A DNA stretch of 6,073 nt, from assembly GCA_030150335.1 (NCBI GenBank), contig JASLGC010000015.1, positions 1 through 6,073 on the forward strand, read 5' to 3'. This stretch comes from Flavobacterium sp. GTDB lineage: Bacteria > Bacteroidota > Bacteroidia > Flavobacteriales > Flavobacteriaceae. The number at the start of each line of letters is the position of its first letter. Within the stretch, counting starts at the first letter, position 1. Below, piece by piece: positions 1-5,951 of this stretch. Under the pieces are notes generated by a model, which had not been told where the DNA came from, did no database searches, and worked only from the letters and a program-made list of their open reading frames with translations. The position numbers and the translations under genes were made by a program.

Positions 1-1860
1 GTGAATTATTTATCAGTTGAGAATATAGCGAAATCCTTTGGTGCACGTACACTTTTTGAGGATGTTTCTTTTGGAATTAACAAGGACCAGAAAATTGCGT
101 TCGTTGCTAAAAATGGTACAGGAAAAACTACAATATTAAAGATATTAACTGGTGAAGATTTTCCTGATGCAGGGCAAGTAGTGATGAGAAAAGGTATCCG
201 TATGGAGTTTTTATCACAAGAGCCTAATCTACAGGACGAATTGACAATTGAGGAAAGTATTTTTGCTTCAGATAATGAGATTTTAAAAGTCATTGAAGAA
301 TATGAAAAGGCGTTAGAAAACCCTGAGGATACGGATGCATACCAAAAGGCTTTTGAAAAGATGGAAGCGCATAATGCTTGGGACTTTGAAACTCAGTATA
401 AGCAAATATTGTTTAAGCTGAAGTTAGAAGACTTAAAAGCAAAAGTAAAGACTTTATCAGGGGGGCAACGCAAGCGTTTGGCATTGGCTATTATATTGAT
501 TAATAAGCCAGACCTTTTAATCTTGGATGAGCCTACCAACCACTTAGACCTTGAAATGATTGAGTGGTTAGAGAATTACTTTGCTAAAGAGAATATTACT
601 TTGTTTATGGTTACTCACGACCGTTTCTTCTTAGAGCGCGTGTGTAATGAGATTATTGAACTTGACAATGGTAAGATTTACCAATATAAAGGAAACTACT
701 CTTATTATTTAGAGAAAAAAGACGAGCGTATAGCTGCTGAGAATGCAAGTATCGACAAGGCACAGAATTTATTTGTAAAGGAATTGTCTTGGATGAGAAG
801 ACAGCCTAAAGCTCGTACAACGAAGTCTAAATCTCGTATTGATGATTTCTTTGTAATTAAAGAAAAAGCTCATAGTAGAAGAATTGAGCATCAAGTGGAG
901 CTTGAGATTAATATGGAGCGAATGGGAAGTAAGATTGTAGAACTTCACAAGCTTCATAAGAAATTCAAGGATAAGGTAATCTTAGATGATTATAGTTATT
1001 CATTCCAAAAAGGTGAGCGTATAGGAATCATTGGAAAGAATGGTTCTGGTAAATCTACTTTCTTAAATATTCTGACACAAGGATTGCAGACAGATGCTGG
1101 TAAAGTAGTTATTGGAGATACTATTAAGATTGGGTATTATACACAAGGAGGTATCAATGCGAAACCAGAGCAAAAGGTAATTGATGTAATTAAAGAATAC
1201 GGAGAGTTTATTCCTCTTGCTAAGGGAAGAAGTATTTCTGCAGGTCAATTGTTAGAACGCTTCTTGTTTGACAGAAAGAAGCAGCATGATTTTGTTGAGA
1301 AATTAAGTGGAGGTGAGTTAAAGAGACTTTACTTATGTACTGTTTTAATTCAAAACCCTAACTTCTTGATTCTGGATGAGCCTACAAACGATTTGGATAT
1401 TGTAACATTGAATGTATTAGAAAGCTTCTTGTTAGACTATCCTGGATGTTTAGTAGTTGTTTCTCACGATAGATATTTCATGGATAAGATTGTAGACCAC
1501 ATGTTTATCTTTAGAGGAGAAGGAGTGATAGAAGATTTCCCTGGAAACTATTCAGATTTTAGAGCGTACGAAGACAGTATAGAACCTGTAAAGGATGAGG
1601 CTCCTAAAGAGAAGGTTAATTGGAAGGAAGCACAAGTTAAGAATGGTTTGACTTTTCAAGAGCAAAAGGAATATCAAAAACTTGAAAGAGAGATAGGTAA
1701 TCTTGAGAGTAAAAAACTTGAAATTGAGAAGTTGTTTTCTGATGGAAAAGTGGATGAAAGTAAGATTGATGAAAAGGCAAATGAGCTTCAGAAAATTTTA
1801 AACGACTTAGAAGAAAAAGAAGAAAAATGGTTTGACCTTTCTGCTAAAATGGAGGGATAA
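1..1860 (+). CDS. uup: Uup-type ABC-F family ATPase
   Basis: This is a soluble tandem-ABC ATPase of the ABC-F family, which acts on ribosomes near the tRNA exit and P sites rather than in transport; no membrane segments are visible. First ABC domain: Walker A near residues 36-44 (AKNGTGKTT), signature LSGGQ 152-156, Walker B LLILDEP 172-178 and H-loop His206. Second domain: Walker A 345-353 (GKNGSGKST), LSGGE 435-439, Walker B with Glu460 and His489. The linker carries the basic motif WMRRQPKARTTKSKSRI (264-280) that contacts tRNA/rRNA in the family. Residues about 553-615 form a charged coiled coil, the C-terminal domain typical of Uup. The 619-residue length fits Uup (E. coli about 635). 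Start is GTG at the first base of the window; the N-terminus MNYLSVENIAKSFG aligns with relatives as I remember them, so the gene appears complete, though its promoter lies outside. The first Walker A has Ala in place of the first Gly. Uup is preferred over EttA because of the C-terminal coiled coil. Confidence 0.9.
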   Translation: MNYLSVENIAKSFGARTLFEDVSFGINKDQKIAFVAKNGTGKTTILKILTGEDFPDAGQVVMRKGIRMEFLSQEPNLQDELTIEESIFASDNEILKVIEEYEKALENPEDTDAYQKAFEKMEAHNAWDFETQYKQILFKLKLEDLKAKVKTLSGGQRKRLALAIILINKPDLLILDEPTNHLDLEMIEWLENYFAKENITLFMVTHDRFFLERVCNEIIELDNGKIYQYKGNYSYYLEKKDERIAAENASIDKAQNLFVKELSWMRRQPKARTTKSKSRIDDFFVIKEKAHSRRIEHQVELEINMERMGSKIVELHKLHKKFKDKVILDDYSYSFQKGERIGIIGKNGSGKSTFLNILTQGLQTDAGKVVIGDTIKIGYYTQGGINAKPEQKVIDVIKEYGEFIPLAKGRSISAGQLLERFLFDRKKQHDFVEKLSGGELKRLYLCTVLIQNPNFLILDEPTNDLDIVTLNVLESFLLDYPGCLVVVSHDRYFMDKIVDHMFIFRGEGVIEDFPGNYSDFRAYEDSIEPVKDEAPKEKVNWKEAQVKNGLTFQEQKEYQKLEREIGNLESKKLEIEKLFSDGKVDESKIDEKANELQKILNDLEEKEEKWFDLSAKMEG

Positions 1861-1882
1861 AAACGAAAAATTCATAAGCATT

Positions 1883-1919
1883 AAAAAAGCGTGATAAAAT
1901 TGATTATCACGCTTTTTTT
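1883..1919 (+). terminator. Intrinsic terminator of the ABC-F gene
   Basis: A perfect 15-bp inverted repeat (1883-1897 with 1904-1918, core GCGTGATAA/TTATCACGC) with a 6-nt loop is followed by a T run ending at 1919. It starts 22 bases after the uup stop codon. The A run on the 5' side means it could also act on the other strand, but no minus-strand gene ends here. Confidence 0.92.
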
Positions 1920-2103
1920 GTGCTTTTTTCTGAAAAATACCGATGGATGCTCCTTTAATTTAGGATATATTTATGATTAAAGCAAGTAAAATTTACTGAA
2001 AATTTAAAAACGTAAGTAGTTGATTAGTAGTTGTTTGTGTTGTTTTTAAATGTTAAAGTTTGGAAATAAGTCTTAAATAAATAGGTGCTTCATAAAATAG
2101 AAG
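1920..2103. other. AT-rich intergenic region
   Basis: No gene is visible between the uup terminator and the promoter-like site before the lysozyme-like gene. Two small symmetric elements occur: a 6+1+6 inverted repeat AGTAAA-A-TTTACT (1985-1997), and an 8-bp direct repeat AGTAGTTG at 2015-2022 and 2026-2033 with an 11-bp period. In a sequence this AT-rich both may be chance; either could be a protein-binding site for the downstream gene. Confidence 0.4.
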
Positions 2104-2111
2104 TAACTTTG
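2104..2111 (+). promoter_or_regulatory. Bacteroidota -7 promoter element
   Basis: TAACTTTG matches the Bacteroidota -7 consensus TAnnTTTG exactly. No clear TTG -33 box is seen 17-23 bases upstream, so only the -7 half is supported. Transcription would start near 2116-2120. That is too close to the GTG at 2128 for a normal leader but about 40 nt before the ATG at 2158, which supports the later start for the downstream gene. Confidence 0.5.
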
Positions 2112-2157
2112 TCGTCAGAAATTTCAAGTGGTGACAGGGCTTGAGAAATTAGTTTTA

Positions 2158-2808
2158 ATGAGAAAAAATTGTTCTTTTTTTATCGGTCTTGTTTTATTAA
2201 CAGGGGGTGTTGTTTCTGGTTTTAAAAAGTATGAAACTATGCTTTTAGAAGAGTACAAAATAGTACCTGAATCACCTTTATCTTATGACTTTCCAGCGAG
2301 TGCAGACGAGTTAGAATTAGCAGAAGGTAAGTTAGTAGCAATACCGTTTATCGGAAAGAGTTATGTCGGTTTTAAACAGGCATTGGCGGTGCGAGAATCT
2401 TATGGATTATACAAAATTGTAAATTCTTATGGTTACATGGGAAAATATCAATTCGGAAAATTAGCACTACGATCAATTGGTATTACTGATACAAGTGATT
2501 TTCTGGATAACCCTTTGATGCAAGAGAAAGCCTTTGATGCTTTAGTTGCAAAAAATAAATGGATATTGAGAAAAGAGATTGAAAAATTTGACGGTAAACG
2601 TATAGGAGGAATTTCTATTACAGAATCAGGTATTTTAGCTGCGGCTCACTTAGGTGGTGCAGGTTCTGTGAAAAAGTTTTTAAACAGTAATGGTTTAAAT
2701 AGCTTTGAAGATGGATTTGGTACTTCAATACGTACATATTTAAAAAGTTTTAGTGGATATGATACATCAGAAATCACTGCGGTGAAGGATGCTATGGTTT
2801 CCCTATAA
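2158..2808 (+). CDS. Exported lysozyme-fold protein, probable lytic transglycosylase
   Basis: A 216-residue protein that probably cleaves peptidoglycan in the periplasm. The N-terminus has a basic start (MRKN) and a hydrophobic stretch at about residues 5-21 (FFIGLVLLTGGVVSG), so it is a signal peptide or membrane anchor; no clear Ala-X-Ala cleavage site or lipobox is seen. The rest resembles small lysozyme/transglycosylase domains. RES holds a candidate catalytic Glu80; it is followed by an aromatic/Gly segment YGYMGKYQFG (91-100), then NPLMQEKAF (118-126), then ITESGILAAAHLGGAGSVKKFL (154-175), a block I recognise from this enzyme class, including phage-type enzymes; FGTSIRTYLKSFSGYD follows near the C-terminus. 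An in-frame GTG at 2128 would add ten residues before the signal sequence; I prefer the ATG at 2158 because it gives a normal signal peptide and fits the promoter. The gene stands alone between two terminators. The fold call is fairly firm; catalytic activity is inference, and a non-catalytic wall-binding role is possible. Confidence 0.75.
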   Translation: MRKNCSFFIGLVLLTGGVVSGFKKYETMLLEEYKIVPESPLSYDFPASADELELAEGKLVAIPFIGKSYVGFKQALAVRESYGLYKIVNSYGYMGKYQFGKLALRSIGITDTSDFLDNPLMQEKAFDALVAKNKWILRKEIEKFDGKRIGGISITESGILAAAHLGGAGSVKKFLNSNGLNSFEDGFGTSIRTYLKSFSGYDTSEITAVKDAMVSL

Positions 2809-2826
2809 ACGGAAAAAAAGATATTG

Positions 2827-2867
2827 AAAAGGGAAAAGGCTTTTTTTGAGTTTTTTCCCTTTTTTTT
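2827..2867 (+). terminator. Intrinsic terminator of the lysozyme-like gene
   Basis: An 11-bp inverted repeat, AAAAGGGAAAA (2827-2837) with TTTTCCCTTTT (2853-2863), encloses a 15-nt loop and runs into a T tract ending at 2867. It begins 18 bases after the stop codon. The stem is A/U-rich with only three G-C pairs, so it is weaker than the other terminators here. Its T tract touches the -33 box of the next promoter. Confidence 0.75.
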
Positions 2868-2895
2868 GTTTTATAAAAAAAAGTTTCTACATTTG
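2865..2895 (+). promoter_or_regulatory. Promoter of the trp leader and trpB
   Basis: A -33 box TTTG (2865-2868) is separated by 19 bases from an exact -7 box TACATTTG (2888-2895). This is the best match in the window to the Bacteroidota sigma factor consensus (TTTG/TTG, about 19 bases, TAnnTTTG). Transcription would begin near 2899-2903, giving a 5' leader of about 14-18 nt before the leader-peptide ATG and about 190 nt before trpB. No separate promoter is visible between the attenuator terminator and trpB, so trpB should depend on this one. Confidence 0.75.
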
Positions 2896-2916
2896 TCATT
2901 CGAAACAGAAACAAAA

Positions 2917-3003
2917 ATGAATTTAATTCTTACAAATACTTGGTGGTGGACAAAACTTACGTCAGACGTCGTGAGCAGTCCTTGCTATGTATATATGAGT
3001 TAA
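2917..3003 (+). CDS. trpL: Tryptophan leader peptide (attenuator peptide)
   Basis: A 28-codon open frame starts at ATG 2917 after an A-rich stretch (GAAACAGAAACAAAAA) typical of Bacteroidota translation starts. It ends at tandem in-frame stops TAA TAG (3001-3006). The peptide begins MNLILTNTWWWTKLTS; codons 9-11 (2941-2949) are three consecutive TGG. Three Trp in 28 residues contrasts with a single Trp (residue 179) in the 393-residue TrpB encoded downstream. Its role would be sensing: when charged tRNA-Trp is scarce the ribosome stalls on the Trp codons and changes the fold of the following RNA. The peptide itself probably has no function. The symbol is given by analogy with proteobacterial trpL; no sequence homology is claimed. 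Promoter, peptide, hairpins, terminator and a tryptophan gene in the expected order make the call strong despite its length. Confidence 0.88.
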   Translation: MNLILTNTWWWTKLTSDVVSSPCYVYMS

Positions 3004-3058
3004 TAGAAATAATATATATAATTGAAAAAGGCTTGTCATACGACAAGCCTTTTTTTTT
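2948..3058 (+). promoter_or_regulatory. Trp transcription attenuator (competing hairpins)
   Basis: Four RNA strands can be traced by eye. Strand 1 with strand 2: GGAC (2948-2951) pairs with GUCC (2978-2981), and CUUACG (2956-2961) with CGUGAG (2970-2975, one G-U pair). Strand 2 with strand 3 (antiterminator): GCAGUCCUU (2975-2983) pairs with AAGGCUUGU (3028-3036), eight pairs including two G-U and one mismatch (U2979/C3032). Strand 3 with strand 4 is the terminator (3025-3037 with 3042-3054). Strand 1 begins inside the third Trp codon, so a ribosome stalled on the TGG run would cover strand 1, free strand 2 and block the terminator. With ample tryptophan the 1:2 hairpin or ribosome transit leaves strand 3 to form the terminator. 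Positions 2941-2985 are 53% GC (24 of 45), well above the AT-rich flanks, as expected for structured RNA. The exact pairing is inferred, not computed. Confidence 0.78.
3025..3058 (+). terminator. Attenuator terminator before trpB
   Basis: A perfect 13-bp stem, AAAAAGGCTTGTC (3025-3037) with GACAAGCCTTTTT (3042-3054), has a 4-nt loop ATAC and T's continuing to 3058. It lies 22 nt after the leader stop codon and 33 nt before the trpB ATG. Thus it stands between the promoter and the gene, which is the position of a conditional rather than an end-of-gene terminator. Confidence 0.92.
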
Positions 3059-3091
3059 GCTTTAAACTTAAATTTTTTAAAAATATAGAAT

Positions 3092-4273
3092 ATGAAATAT
3101 CAAGTAGATCAGAACGGATTTTATGGAAACTATGGAGGAGCATTTATTCCTGAAGCATTAAGCCCTATCATTACTAAATTGCAAAACGAATATGTGCAAA
3201 TTATTCAAGAGCCAAGTTTTCAAAAGGAAATGGATGAGCTTCTAAAAGATTATGTGGGAAGACCTACACCTCTTTATTTTGCTAAAGGACTTTCTAAAAA
3301 ATACAATACGAAAGTTTACCTTAAACGCGAGGACTTATGTCATACTGGTGCGCATAAGATTAATAATACAATCGGACAGATCTTATTGGCTAAGAAGTTG
3401 GGTAAACAAAAGATTGTTGCTGAAACAGGGGCAGGACAACATGGAGTTGCTACAGCTACTGTTTGCGCTTTAATGGGCATGGAGTGTATTGTATATATGG
3501 GAGCTTTGGATATAGCAAGACAAGCACCTAATGTAGCTCGTATGAAGATGCTTGGTGCTGAAGTGCGTGCGGCAGAATCAGGAGCTAAGACATTGAAAGA
3601 AGCTGTGGATGAGGCTTTAATGTACTGGGTAGAGAATCCAGATGATACTTTTTACTTAATCGGTTCAGCAGTGGGACCACACCCTTATCCAGATATGGTA
3701 AGCCGTTTTCAGTCTGTAATCTCTAAAGAAATCCGCAAACAATTACTTGAGAAAGAAGGTAAGGAAGAACCTGATTATATCATTGCATGTGTTGGAGGAG
3801 GTAGTAATGCTGTCGGTGCTTTCTATCATTTCTTAGAAGATAGTAATGTAAAGTTGATCGTAGCTGAAGGTGGAGGAGAAGGAGCTGATACAGATAAAAC
3901 AGCAGCAACTTCATTTGTAGGAAAAGCGGGTGTATTGCATGGTAGTAAAACCTTATTTATGCAAGACGAAAATGGTGAGCCAATGGAAGCGTACTCTGTA
4001 TCTGCTGGATTAGATTACCCTGGATTTGGACCTTTATATGCTCACATGAAAGAACAGAATAGAGCTGAGTTTTTTGCTATTAAAGATGATGAGGCAATGC
4101 AAGCAGGATTGAGCTTATGTAAAGATGAAGGGATTATTCCTGCAATTGAAAGTTCGCATGCCTTAGCTGTATTAGAGCAAAGAAAGTTTAAAGAAGATGA
4201 TATTGTTGTTATCAACTTGTCAGGTAGAGGTGATAAGGATTTAGATAATTACAGAAGCTACTTTAATTTTTAA
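3092..4273 (+). CDS. trpB: Tryptophan synthase beta chain
   Basis: This is the PLP-dependent beta subunit, joining indole and L-serine to make L-tryptophan, normally in an alpha2-beta2 complex with TrpA in the cytoplasm. Its 393 residues match the usual TrpB1 length (E. coli 397). Visible motifs: GGAFIPE near the N-terminus; GRPTPLY (56-62); KREDLCHTGAHKIN with the PLP Schiff-base Lys89; ETGAGQHG (111-118) with catalytic Glu111; the communication-domain segment RQAPNVARMKMLGAEV (143-158); GPHPYP (195-200); the PLP-phosphate loop GGGSNA (235-240); SAGLDYPG (304-311); and SGRGDKD (377-383) with Ser377 near the pyridine nitrogen. All key residues are intact. It is TrpB1-like rather than the longer TrpB2. 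The gene is alone: a lysozyme-like gene lies upstream, convergent fumC downstream, and no trpA or other trp gene is in the window. Expression is probably controlled by the Trp attenuator just upstream. The start is preceded by AT-rich sequence without a Shine-Dalgarno motif. Confidence 0.97.
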   Translation: MKYQVDQNGFYGNYGGAFIPEALSPIITKLQNEYVQIIQEPSFQKEMDELLKDYVGRPTPLYFAKGLSKKYNTKVYLKREDLCHTGAHKINNTIGQILLAKKLGKQKIVAETGAGQHGVATATVCALMGMECIVYMGALDIARQAPNVARMKMLGAEVRAAESGAKTLKEAVDEALMYWVENPDDTFYLIGSAVGPHPYPDMVSRFQSVISKEIRKQLLEKEGKEEPDYIIACVGGGSNAVGAFYHFLEDSNVKLIVAEGGGEGADTDKTAATSFVGKAGVLHGSKTLFMQDENGEPMEAYSVSAGLDYPGFGPLYAHMKEQNRAEFFAIKDDEAMQAGLSLCKDEGIIPAIESSHALAVLEQRKFKEDDIVVINLSGRGDKDLDNYRSYFNF

Positions 4274-4341
4274 TAAGTGTGTGATGATGAGAAAGTATAG
4301 AATGAGTACTTGAAGAGGACAACACTGTTGTTTACAAATAT

Positions 4342-4381
4342 AAAAGCCAATATTTCGCTATGTAAATATTGGCTTTTTTTT
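4342..4381 (+). terminator. Terminator between trpB and fumC
   Basis: A 14-bp perfect stem (4342-4355 with 4364-4377, core GCCAATATTT/AAATATTGGC) with an 8-nt loop is followed by T's to 4381. It ends trpB transcripts 68 bases after the stop codon. On the minus strand the same hairpin is followed by TTTTATATTTG, and it lies 26 bases beyond the fumC stop, so it may serve both convergent genes, more weakly for fumC. Confidence 0.9.
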
Positions 4382-4407
4382 GAATTATAGTTATAATGAA
4401 TTTAGAT

Positions 4408-5802
4408 TTAAATGTTTCCAACCATTAGCTTAGGGTCCACCCATTGATCAAAGTCTTCAGCAGTAACATAGCCAAGTCTAATAGCTTCTTCTTTTAGAGT
4501 TGTTCCATTTGCATGTGCAGTTTGTGCAATTTCAGCAGCTTTATAGTATCCAATTTTTGTATTTAAAGCAGTAACTAACATAAGTGAGTTGTTTAATAAC
4601 TCTTGAATACGTGGAGTGTTTGGCTCAATACCTACAGCACAATGGATGTCAAATGAAACGCAAGCTTCTCCTATTAATTTAGCAGATTGTAGAAAGTTGG
4701 CTGCCATAACAGGTTTAAACACATTTAATTCAAAGTGTCCTTGTGTTCCACTAAAAGAGATTGTTGTGTCATTGCCAATTACTTGAGCTGCAACCATTGT
4801 AAGTGCTTCACATTGTGTAGGGTTTACTTTTCCTGGCATGATAGATGAACCCGGTTCGTTGGCAGGGATAATGATTTCTCCAATTCCAGAACGAGGTCCT
4901 GATGCTAATAAACGGACATCATTAGCTATTTTAAATAAAGAAACGGCTATTTGTTTTAATGCTCCATGTGTTTCAACGATTGCATCATGTGCAGCTAAAG
5001 CTTCAAATTTATTAGGTGCTGTCTTGAAAGGTAGTTTAGTAAATTGAGCGATATACATAGCTACTTTTTCATCATATCCTTTAGGGGTGTTTAGTCCAGT
5101 TCCTACAGCTGTACCACCTAATGCTACTTCAGATAAATGGTCTAATGTATTATTAAGGGCTTTAAGACCGTAGTCTAATTGAGCAGCATAACCAGAAAGT
5201 TCTTGTCCTAAAGTTAAAGGAGTAGCGTCCATTAAGTGTGTTCTTCCAATTTTTACTACATCTTTATATTGTATAGCCTTATTGTGTAGCGTGTTTCTCA
5301 ACTGTGTAACTCCTGGAATTGTATATTCAATTACAGCTTTATAAGCCGCAATGTGCATTGCAGTAGGGAAGGTGTCATTCGATGATTGTGATTTATTGAC
5401 ATCATCATTCGCTTTAATTACGGCTTCTCCCTGTCCAATTTCAAATCCAGCAAGTACTTGAGCTCTATTGGCAATTACTTCATTTACGTTCATATTTGAT
5501 TGAGTACCAGAACCTGTTTGCCAGATTACAAGAGGGAAGTGTTCGTTTAATTTTCCTTCAAGGATTTCATCACATACTTGAGCAATGGCGTCTCTTTTTG
5601 GTTGAGGTAATACACCTAAGTCACAATTAGCAAAAGCAGCTGCTTTTTTTAAAAAAGCAAAAGCTTCTATGATCTCATGAGGCATTGATGCTTCAGGACC
5701 TATTTTAAAGTTGTTTTTAGAGCGTTCTGTCTGTGCTCCCCAATATTTATCAATAGGAACATTTACCTCTCCGATTGTATCTTTTTCTATTCTATATTTC
5801 AT
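4408..5802 (-). CDS. fumC: Class II fumarate hydratase
   Basis: Class II fumarase is an iron-free homotetramer that interconverts fumarate and L-malate in the TCA cycle in the cytoplasm. With the start chosen here it has 464 residues (E. coli FumC 467). Motifs numbered from that start: GSGTQSNMNVNEV from 97; SSNDTFP (140-146); GRTHLMDATP (186-195) with catalytic His189; and the fumarase/aspartase signature GSSIMPGKVNP (318-328), with the mobile-loop Ser319/Ser320, Lys325 and Asn327. FumC is preferred over aspartase because of length and overall likeness, including the N-terminus MKYRIEKDTIGEVNVP. Two in-frame upstream ATGs (codons starting at 5823 and 5808) would add seven or two residues (MILNNMV...); known FumC proteins usually begin at the MKYRIEKDT point, so 5802 is preferred, not proven. 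The gene is convergent with trpB and divergent from the gene at 5952. No clean promoter was found upstream. Confidence 0.96.
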   Translation of the reverse strand: MKYRIEKDTIGEVNVPIDKYWGAQTERSKNNFKIGPEASMPHEIIEAFAFLKKAAAFANCDLGVLPQPKRDAIAQVCDEILEGKLNEHFPLVIWQTGSGTQSNMNVNEVIANRAQVLAGFEIGQGEAVIKANDDVNKSQSSNDTFPTAMHIAAYKAVIEYTIPGVTQLRNTLHNKAIQYKDVVKIGRTHLMDATPLTLGQELSGYAAQLDYGLKALNNTLDHLSEVALGGTAVGTGLNTPKGYDEKVAMYIAQFTKLPFKTAPNKFEALAAHDAIVETHGALKQIAVSLFKIANDVRLLASGPRSGIGEIIIPANEPGSSIMPGKVNPTQCEALTMVAAQVIGNDTTISFSGTQGHFELNVFKPVMAANFLQSAKLIGEACVSFDIHCAVGIEPNTPRIQELLNNSLMLVTALNTKIGYYKAAEIAQTAHANGTTLKEEAIRLGYVTAEDFDQWVDPKLMVGNI

Positions 5803-5910
5803 GACCATATTGTTTAGAATCATTTCATATAAAGATAGGTAAATTATTTAGTATTATTCTAAAGAAGGGCTAAAAATAATAATCGGATAGGTCAAAAGAA
5901 TAAAAATAAG

Positions 5911-5918
5911 TATATTTG
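5911..5918 (+). promoter_or_regulatory. Possible -7 promoter element
   Basis: TATATTTG fits TAnnTTTG exactly and lies 33 bases before the ATG of the partial gene, giving a plausible start of transcription near 5923-5927. No TTG box is seen 17-23 bases upstream, and the 149-base divergent region is very AT-rich, so a chance match is possible. Confidence 0.4.
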
Positions 5919-5951
5919 ACGCGTATATACAAAAAATTAATTCTGAAAAAC

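Noticed and set aside
2128..2157. GTG at 2128 as the start of the lysozyme-like gene
   Set aside because: It puts ten extra residues before a well-formed signal sequence and would leave only about 10 nt after the predicted transcription start.
2941..2949. TGG TGG TGG as a simple trinucleotide repeat
   Set aside because: It lies in frame in a short open frame with a good start, tandem stops, and a terminator plus trpB downstream, so Trp codons explain it better.
3069..3076. TAAATTTT as an internal trpB promoter after the terminator
   Set aside because: It lacks the final G of TAnnTTTG and has no TTG box at suitable spacing, the nearest being only about 9 bases upstream.
2896..3091. T-box or TRAP-type regulation of trpB
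   Set aside because: No T-box consensus and no series of spaced GAG/UAG triplets is seen; both are mainly Firmicutes mechanisms, and the Trp-codon leader accounts for the region.
3252..3473. 73-codon open frame inside trpB in another frame
   Set aside because: It fully overlaps conserved trpB coding sequence including the PLP-lysine region; it is a shadow frame.
4838..5047. Plus-strand 69-codon open frame inside fumC
   Set aside because: It is antisense to the conserved catalytic region of fumC; no promoter or recognisable protein.
5893..5900. TTCTTTTG on the minus strand as the fumC promoter
   Set aside because: The conserved A of TAnnTTTG is missing, and the nearest upstream TTG is about 29 bases away, too far.
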